A DNA stretch of 64,000 nucleotides from Lunularia cruciata. Lineage: Eukaryota; Streptophyta; Marchantiopsida; Lunulariales; Lunulariaceae. Both the position numbers and the translations under genes were made by a program. This document shows, in pieces, positions 56,801 through 64,000 of this stretch (positions within the stretch are counted from its first letter, which is position 1; every line of letters begins with the position of its first letter). The DNA lies in the NCBI GenBank assembly GCA_948567375.1, contig OX419760.1, positions 12,834,001 to 12,898,000 on the forward strand. Reading direction: 5' to 3'. The notes under the pieces were generated by a model that saw only the letters and a list, made by a program, of their open reading frames with translations, ran no database searches and was not told where the DNA came from.

Positions 56801-58350
56801 GAAATGAGCAACAGTTTTTGATCATGAGGAGAAAGAAAAATTGGATCAACAGAATTGAAATCATCATGCATGGGAGGGAGATTGAGTAAAAGTTTAACCT
56901 TTTGTAGGATGGTGACTTTCTAGTGGTCAAAAATACCTGTGGTGCCCAATATGGCTTTGTAATAAAGAACAAAATTACGAACACAAGTTTGAATTGCAAT
57001 GAAAGTAGAGGGGGGAGAGGTGGGCAAAATCCGAAACTTTGTTCTTGTAGAGAAGAGAAGTGAAAGGTTGGTGGAAGGTAAAATGTGAAGCGATGCTGTA
57101 ATGACATGCCCGTGTGAGGGGTTAATGAAACTTGGATGTTGAAGACAACTGTAGGGAGAAGGAGGAGAAGAAAAATGTGATAATTTCCATGAAAAGGAGG
57201 CAAAGTTAAAGTGTAAACGGCCTAGCGTTTTACCATACTTAAAAGCAACAATGGGGATAGTAAAAGGAGTACTTGGAGGTAAAGTTTATAAAACTTCTGG
57301 ATCTCTCAACAAAGCTTGTAAACGGACCTTGTCTATCTCCTTAGAGGTGAAAGGGAAAATGAGAAGGGTGGGACAAATGTCTGGAGTGGATCTACGATGC
57401 AAGAGGTATGGAGACAGGAAGAGAAAAAGGCATTTGAGGAGTGTAGTGATATCCGCTTCAGTCCTAAGTAAAACCACTAAAGGAGTAGTTTTACGGACGT
57501 GAATAATCCTCAACAAATTACAAATGCAAAAATGTGCGAGAGAGGAGTCAGAGAGGGTATCAGAGTCAAACAAGAAAAATAGATGAGAAATACGATGGAG
57601 GTAATCTTGATAGGCATATCTTCTAGAAATGGGAAATTTGGCCATAGGGGATGTTGAAAGAGGAGAAAGAGTCCCGGAAGAAGAAACAAAAGGGGTGACA
57701 GAAGAGAGGAGAAGTGTAGTTGCGCTCATAGTACACCGATAGTCGATGCAGATACTCTGCCATGAACGTTGTACCCACGAGGAGCTCAACAATTGAGGAG
57801 ACGGATCCAAACAAGCTCCTCCAGGTTAGCAAAATCTCTAAAACTAGTACTTGGAGGTACCTAGACCATAGGGAACAGAAGGAAGTCATTAAACCTGAAT
57901 TTGGCCATCATGGCCATCAAGGGAGTAAAGTTGAAGGCAGAAGACCAAAGAACAGAGAGAGACTTCCCCAAACGGCAGTGTTGTTGAAATCTTCAAAAAG
58001 CAGACCCGCAGTTTGGCCCACATAGCATTTGCCATTATGCAAGGAATAAATGATATAGATAACGCCCAAGTCATATAAGGGGTGAAGAAACAAAACCTGT
58101 CATGAATGGCAAAATCTCAAAGTCCTTAAGTGCTGCAGAATGGGATCCGGTTCTGTAGAAAAATGACTGGTGAGCAAACGTGTCCTGATTGTGGGCCAAT
58201 CAATTAAGCTACTGAGCTCCACTTCCAAGACCATCATTTAAAAGGAGTAATGCCTTTACCATGGTAGACTCATGTGTGAATGGTGTTGCAACTAATAATC
58301 ATGTTGGTACCTCAATGGTATTTTGGGTTGGTAGAAGATGCTAAACTAGA
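56801..58350 (-). pseudogene. N-terminal part of the Penelope-like element with GIY-YIG endonuclease
   Basis: On the minus strand, upstream of the RT, GVIYIIYSLHNGKCYVGQT is encoded at 58010-58066. This is a GIY-YIG nuclease signature (G-V/I-Y near 58058-58066 and Y-V-G at 58016-58024). A possible end of the nuclease (FMAEYLHRL) is near 57750. The nuclease upstream of RT is the permuted order reported for the Naiad/Chlamys clade. Between them is a long region with many frame breaks. Confidence 0.6.
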
Positions 58351-59950
58351 CCTTACAAGGTGAGATTTTCCAAACTTTGTTCCAGAGTGAACCCTCTTTA
58401 GTACATTGAGTTTAAAGCAATTTATGTTTTAAGTAGTATCTATGATTCATAGATATAACAAGACCTATGAAGTTGGACAAAAAAGTTCCTTAATGATATG
58501 CTTGCAATGAATACTACAACATGGAGACGATGCAAAAGGAGAAATAGAGAAAGGCAAAGAAATATGTAATTCATGAAGCACTTATTTTTATTACCATAAC
58601 AATAAGCTATCACAAAGCTAGAAAAGAGATTGTAAAAGAATGTCATACCTTGTACAATGGGTAAATTTTACTAGCTATAATGGTTACAATTTTTATGCTT
58701 TGATGCTTATACCACTAAACAAGTTCAACAAGCATGTATGAATTTCAACCAAAAAACAATGTACAATAAGGATTCTACATTGTAATAAGCTTCTTTATTG
58801 CACAATTCTACAAAAGAAGATTGAGTTTGAGAGTGGAGTAAGTGTTGGATTCCTTGGAAAGAGATGCTTGATGAGACTTTCTAGGAGTTTGTCTAGACAA
58901 TTTTCCCTGATCTTTTTCATCTTAGAATGTTTGGCTACAAAGCATATGTGCATGTTTTTAGAACTTATGCAACAAGCTTGATGAATTTTCTAAAGCCTGC
59001 AACTTCATTGGTTACTTAAAATAGACCAAAGGCTATAGGTAAAAAGGTCCACTAAAGCAGATCTTCACTAGTTGAGATGTAAATTTTGATGAGGTTAAGA
59101 TTGGATCCCAATGCCTAGTCTAAAGAAGGAAAAAAGAGCCTCTAATATCACATCATGTGGTCAGTTTGAGTTCCAAAGCAATCAATCTAGATGTCTCAAT
59201 TCCAAAGGAGGATTTTACACAAGGGACCAATACTCATGTTCAACTTGGATCAAAAAGCCTTTAGCTAGACTTGCTTGTATGTGTTGTGTAACTTATGGAT
59301 GCTTGAGGTGACTGACAACAAAGAACCTTGTAGCATTCAATAACCTTTGGGATTTAAGATTGATTCAAAGCAATGAATGAGGAATATAATATAGGAGGGG
59401 GTGGTTGAGGTGATAGCCAATGAAGAACCTTGCAACATTCAATAAGCTTTGGGATTTTTGATTGATTAAAGCAATCAAGGAGGAATATAATATGGGAGGA
59501 GGGTGATTCAGGGAGGTTTATTGGTCAATTCTATGGATTTTTTAAGTCATATACCTATAACTTTTAAGGTACCTATAAAAAGAATCAGGCTTGTTTATGA
59601 ATGTTGTTTTAAAACTTTAGGCTTTCATGAAAAAATTTTACATGTAAAATTCTATATGGCTATAGAAAATTTCTTGTTAAATTCAAGTACTTCATGCATT
59701 GCTACCCGTAACACTTTTATGAATTACTTGTAAGATATTTTATAGCAAATTACAAGTACCCTTAAACTCCTAAGTGAAATTCTCAAATGTGTTAATAGAA
59801 AATAAGACTTGGTCACTCATCTCTCTACCTCTTGACCTCTTGAGATGAAGCCAAAAAGCGCCAAGTTGGTATTAAAGACTAATTACCTACTTGATGATTT
59901 GATAATTAGGTACAAATCAAGACTTGTTGCAAATATTGTAATCCTCACTT
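58351..59950. other. AT-rich sequence, nothing recognised
   Basis: Only short frames. Two similar segments (atgaagaaccttg-a-cattcaataa-ctttgggat) occur near 59320 and 59420, a local duplication of about 100 bp offset. Confidence 0.4.
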
Positions 59951-59959
59951 CTTGCAAAA

Positions 59960-60240
59960 AAAAGTGAGGATTATGATGATAACTTTAACTTTGTTGTCAA
60001 GATGAATTTTATCACAGTGGTCCTGGTTGTTGCATAATTTCAAGAGTAGAAGGTTTGGCAACTACATATCAAGAATGCACTTTTTAATGGTTATGTCCAA
60101 GAAAAGGTTTATATTTTGCAACCAAAAGGATTTTAAAAGGAAAGGAAGAGCAAGTTTGAAAATTTCACAAAGTGCTCTATGGACTAAAATAGCTCCTAGA
60201 GCTTATTTTATAAGAAACAACACCTTTCTAAAGGATAGAT
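59960..60240 (+). pseudogene. Ty1/copia RT fragment
   Basis: Across shifted plus frames one reads NGYVQEKVYILQPKGF, then KFHKVLYGLK and APRAYF, the best-kept block of copia RT (family pattern F-L-N-G-x-L-x-E-x-V-Y, then L-Y-G-L-K-Q-A-P-R-x-W). The rest of pol is absent. Confidence 0.65.
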
Positions 60241-60245
60241 CTAAA

Positions 60246-60276
60246 AGACCAAGACCAAGACCAAGACCAAGACCAA
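60246..60276. repeat. (AGACCA)n microsatellite
   Basis: Five hexamer units; in the plus frame they give Arg-Pro repeats, which is an accident of the repeat. Confidence 0.9.
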
Positions 60277-60284
60277 GGAGAGAA

Positions 60285-60759
60285 ATAGAAGAATGGAAGT
60301 CTTGACTAGGAGATTACATGGGAACACTTGAATGAGGGAAACTCCAAATGCCTAGTATGAACATGGGCTTTGGTATTTATAGAGAAATATATAAGGGTCT
60401 TGAGAAGCTTCCTCAAAGCCACTCCCTTAGAGTGCAAGTCAAGTTAACCCAGAAGCTTCTCAAGAAGTTTTTTTCTACAAGCCACCTCCTTGGTGTGCAA
60501 GCTAAGCTAGCCAGTAAGGGTCCCAAGAAGCTTCCTTCTAGAAGCTATCTAGTTGGCGTGCAAGCTAAGCTAGCCTGGAAGCTTCTCAAGAAGTTTTCTG
60601 CTATAAGTCATCACTTGACATGCACATTACCCAATACTTGGAAGGTACCAAGTAGCTTCTAGATGCTTATAGAATATTCTAGGCTAATTAAGCCTCTTTG
60701 CTACTTAATTAGTCTTGATTAACTTGTTGGTAAACTCCATATTGTTACATATTCCCTCA
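60285..60759 (-). repeat. LTR of family D, copy 2, with tandem units
   Basis: The minus start is TGAGGGAATATG at 60759, after the chromodomain. It matches 9760-10210. Inside, at about 60410-60640, a unit of about 72-78 bp (gtgcaagctaagctagcc...aagcttctcaagaag) is repeated three times imperfectly. Confidence 0.6.
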
Positions 60760-60911
60760 CCGCAAGTTGGTGACGTCTTTGTCACCATTGAAGCTTCAAA
60801 CTCCTAAATAGCCATTTTTGGATTCTGGAGATGAGAAAGAGATTCCCAAGTGGCATCATGAAGGGGATACCCTTTCCAAAGGATCATGTACTCAATATAT
60901 TGTTAGCAACC
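60760..60911 (-). pseudogene. Chromodomain of a chromovirus integrase, cut by another element
   Basis: Minus frames give a WKGYP-like block and DATWESLSHLQN, the second half of a chromodomain, then a tail to the LTR at 60759. At 60911 the sequence passes into the end of the family C LTR, so the upstream part has been displaced to beyond the right window edge. Confidence 0.55.
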
Positions 60912-61593
60912 TGTGAGCCGGCATGTCTCTCACTTAGGATGAACCTCTAATTGTTATTATGGTAGCGCACCATGGAATAAGAAGGCAAGGAACCCCAACT
61001 CCATTATACTCCTCCAAAGTTAACACTCCAAGACTCAAACCATTGCTTATTAGAGAACTCAATGAGAGAAAGATAGTTTCAAATGAAAGGATGATGAGTA
61101 CCTCCTCACACCTAGTTTATATACTTGTGAAATAGTTATGCACCAAAGTTACTTATTACTAGAGTAACTCAATTTACTAAGCTTTAAAGTCAAATAAAGT
61201 CAAAAAGCTAAACAAATATCTATACTCATGGGAATATTCTTTTAAGCATGTGGTCTTATCTTGACCGAAACATTAAGTCAAGGATTCTTTCACATGGGCT
61301 ATCCTTGGACTATAGAAGAATCCAAAACAAAAAGGCTTGTGGATCCAAGAGTTCTCAACTCTTTCCTCAAAGCCAAACACCTAGGAATAATACCAAGTCA
61401 ATACACTAGAATCCAAAATAGTGGTGCTCATCTTTTCCACTTCCTCTAAAGGAAGGTCCCATCTATGTTAGCTATGACTAACTTAAGCTAATCATGACTA
61501 ATCCTTTATCTCTATATAAATAATAGCTCTCAAGTATTTGTAATACCAAGCTAAATATCATAATACCACACACATGCACAAATGGATTTTACA
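60912..61593 (-). repeat. 3' LTR of the right-edge gypsy element (family A/C)
   Basis: 682 bp; on the minus strand starts TGTAAAATCCATTTGTGC at 61593 and ends ccggctcaca at 60912. It matches 36263-36952 in reverse complement, and 40345-40923 directly. A polypurine tract (CCGGGGGTAAA, 61594-61604) precedes it. Confidence 0.8.
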
Positions 61594-61604
61594 TTTACCC
61601 CCGG

Positions 61605-64000
61605 ATTAAATTTTCACTTTGTCCTCAAAGTGAAGGTCTCTCTATTTTCTATGATATATCTTCAACTTATCATGGTTAATCATACCAAAGTGTCTTCCTC
61701 CCAACTCCTTGAGATCATAAGTGTAATTGCCTCACACCTTCTCCATTATGAAAGGTCCAAAGTACTTAGGCAAAAACTTCTTTTGCACTCTCTTGAATCA
61801 AATGGAATCTAACAACATTACCCAATCACCTTCTTTGAAAGGCTCCACCTTCTTCTTGCCTTGCCTCTTGTCATAGCTCTCCTTTTGTTTCCTTTGGGCT
61901 TGCTCCACTCAAACCATAGCAACTGCTCTTGCATCTTCCAATTCCATGAGTTGATCTTTCCTTGACTTCTTTGCATCACCTCCTTGTGCTTTCTTCAATC
62001 TCCTATTGATGTTTTGGAAGGTAGGAAGATCAAAGTGAATAGGTAAGGTAGACTCAATACCATATACCAATTGAAATGCATAATATCTGGTGGAAGTCTT
62101 CATGGTTGTCCTATACTCCCACAAAACTGCATGAATCCTCTTATCTCAATGATGTTTAGCCCTCTCCATTTCTGCATCATTGGCCAACATCATGCACAAA
62201 GTTTGATTGGTTCTCTCTGCCAAGCCATTGGAATTTGGCTTATAGGATGTGGTTACACTATGTGTGATAGGGAAATGTCATAGCATGGCTGTAGTGATGA
62301 TTCTTGTAAACTCTCCTCCTCTGTCTGAAATTGACTCCAAAGAGCATCCAAACCTAGTGATATTGTGTTCATAAAGAAATCTACCAACTACATTTTCATT
62401 CTTGCTCCTCAATGGTCTAGCCTCAACCCACTTGGTAAGGTAATCAGTAACTACCATAATGTACCAATTGTTCCTTGGGGTTCTATTGAGAGGACCTACA
62501 AAATTAATTCCCCACTTCTCAAGGTGTCCTAGCAATGGAATTGTTCTAAGTGGTGGAGTGGAAGTAGACTTTCTAGCAAAAGCTTGAAAAACATGACAAG
62601 TTTTGCAATAATCAAGATTATCCTTGAAAATCCTTCTCTTATGGTAACCTGCATCTAGAATCTTGAAAGCAATCACCTTTCCTGCAAAGTGTTCTCCACA
62701 CAATAAACCTTCATGAAACTCCTTTATGAGTAGGATACACTCTTCCTTACCCACTGCTCTTTGAAGTAGACCATTTGCTCCTTAGTAAAAAGAATATCCT
62801 CCACCATTGTGTAAGGTCTAGATCTTGCTGCAAGGGCCTTCCTCTCCCTAGCATGCATCCCTTCTGGACAGTTACCTCTTGTCACAAAATTCACAATCTC
62901 CTTATACTCCATTGGAACTTCTTGAGTGATTGAGATTATCATGAGCTCCTCATTTGGGAAGGAATCATCCACTGGATCATCTCCATCATGATCATAGGCC
63001 CTAGATAACAAATAAGCATTTTCATGTTTCTTTCTTGGCCTATCCTCAATGGTGTAGTCATACTTAGACAAGAGTATCATCCACCTTGCTAACCTCCCTT
63101 CCATATTAGGCTTGTTGAAGATGTACTTCAAAGCCTTTTGATCTATGATAATTATGGCTTTCCCTCCAATCAAGTAGTATCTAAACTTCTTGAGATCAAA
63201 GATCAATGCCAACCCTTCTCTTTTTGTGATAGAGTAGTTCTTTTCTGCTGAAACCATCTGCCTACTAGCATAAGCTATTGGATGATCATGCCCATCTTGG
63301 TCTAATTGACTAAGAGTCAATCTGATAGTTACATAAGAAGCATCAGTGTAGAGGATGAAAGACTTACTCCAATTAGGTTTAGCAAGAATTGGAGCTACAA
63401 TAAGGGATTGCTTGAGCTCCTCAAAAGCTTTGAGAGCCTCCTTGTCTTCCAAAATGACCATCTAATCTACATCCTTCTTTATGTAGATGGTCAATGCATA
63501 AGCCTTGTTGGAAAATGAGAAGATGAACCTCTTATAGTACCCAACCATCCCCAAGAATTGTCGTAACTTTGTCAAGCTTGAAGGGAATAGAAGGTCTAAG
63601 ATTTTCCTGAACTTCTCAAGATCAACAGCTATTCCATCCTTGGAGATGATGTGCCCTAAAAGTAGACCTTCTTCATATCCAAAAATGTACTTCTCTGGGT
63701 TGAGTGATGCATTTGCCTCATCCAAGCATTGAAAGACCTTGATTAGGTGCTCAAAGTGCTCCTCCTTGCTCCTATAGACACAAAAGTCATCAATGAAGTC
63801 TCTCACAAATTTCCCAATGAAAGATTCAAATACTTTTTCATGAACCATTGGAATGTGCTTGGAGCATTGCAAAGCCCAAAAGGCATGACCTTGAAAGCAT
63901 AAGTTCTCCAAGGTGTGCTGAATGTGGTGAGTTGTTGATGCTCTGGTGCAATCTTGATTTGGTTATACCCACTATAACCATCTCCAAAATTGTACCTCTC
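61605..64000 (-). pseudogene. Ty3/gypsy pol (RT, RNase H, integrase), running off the window
   Basis: RT at 63462-63911: FIDDFCVY (catalytic Asp pair), LLLGHIISKDGI, LRQFLGMVGYYKRFI. A stop at 63462, then RNase H at 62724-63461: ILYTDASYV, ITKREGLALIF, LARWMILLSKYDYTI. Next the integrase zinc module and core at 62278-62754: LDYCKTCHVFQ, WGINFVGPLNRT, SDRGGEF. A later piece at 61909-62124 has WEYRTTMKTSTRY and AFQLVYG. It is broken by a few stops and shifts, much less than the other relics. The protease and gag lie beyond 64000. Confidence 0.85.

Noticed and set aside
57251-58025. Plus-strand Lys/Arg-rich frames in the Penelope-like region
   Set aside because: Antisense of the degraded minus-strand element that carries the RT and GIY-YIG motifs.
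1-64000. tRNA, rRNA, snRNA genes or single-copy host exons
   Set aside because: I saw no cloverleaf with a plausible anticodon arm, no rRNA-like blocks, and no exon series with splice sites and a conserved domain. A covariance-model and protein search would be needed to exclude small ones.

Overview
The window looks like intergenic DNA from a land plant, or another streptophyte, with a large AT-rich genome full of retrotransposons. I found no host protein gene, tRNA, rRNA or CRISPR array that I could support. Nearly everything recognisable is LTR-retrotransposon or Penelope-like sequence, mostly decayed and nested. Species cannot be read from the sequence. The mix of chromovirus, copia, other gypsy and a Penelope-like element with an upstream GIY-YIG domain fits a fern, lycophyte, bryophyte or gymnosperm at least as well as an angiosperm (inference).

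The centrepiece is a young, GC-richer Ty3/gypsy-type element of about 9.9 kb on the minus strand (13490-23434), bounded by the direct repeat TGGT(T). Its order, 5' to 3', is: LTR, a 1.3-kb leader, gag, CCHC zinc knuckles, aspartic protease, a complete-looking C5 cytosine DNA methyltransferase domain, reverse transcriptase, RNase H, integrase, a C-terminal PHD finger, polypurine tract, LTR. The methyltransferase has FGG, PCQ, ENV, an Arg-rich motif VIII and a C-terminal MGF motif, and its best resemblance is to the DNMT3/DRM class. It lies in the same frame as the RT, so it is part of the polyprotein and not a bystander. A methylation writer and a possible histone-tail reader in one retrotransposon is the main discovery candidate. 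The copy is disabled by seven in-frame stops and at least one frameshift; the stops are all explainable as C-to-T changes. The two LTRs differ at 10 of 449 shared positions, all transitions. The 3' LTR region has an odd structure: a 105-bp TG...CA repeat lies on both sides of it and is absent from the 5' LTR.

Left of this element (1-13489) are relics: a copia fragment, an LTR of family G, a decayed gypsy RT/RNase H, a pyrimidine-rich repeat tract with a perfect 27-bp hairpin, a copia-type LTR, and a chromovirus integrase tail with chromodomain and LTR. The methyltransferase element interrupts an unidentified minus-strand reading frame spread over 11400-13489 and 23435-26100.

Right of it (26555-53000) are four same-orientation copies of a repeat family E up to 2.2 kb long, one of which splits a gypsy integrase; an LTR plus gag of a plus-strand element (36263-39580); a head-to-head minus-strand element with a 757-bp LTR and a TGGCGCC-type primer site (39600-43115); another minus gypsy pol (43890-47830); and a large inverted repeat (49814-50403). 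At 55500-58350 lies a decayed Penelope-like element with a GIY-YIG domain upstream of its RT. The window ends with a copia RT fragment, a chromovirus tail with LTR, and a gypsy pol with its 3' LTR that runs off the right edge (60912-64000).
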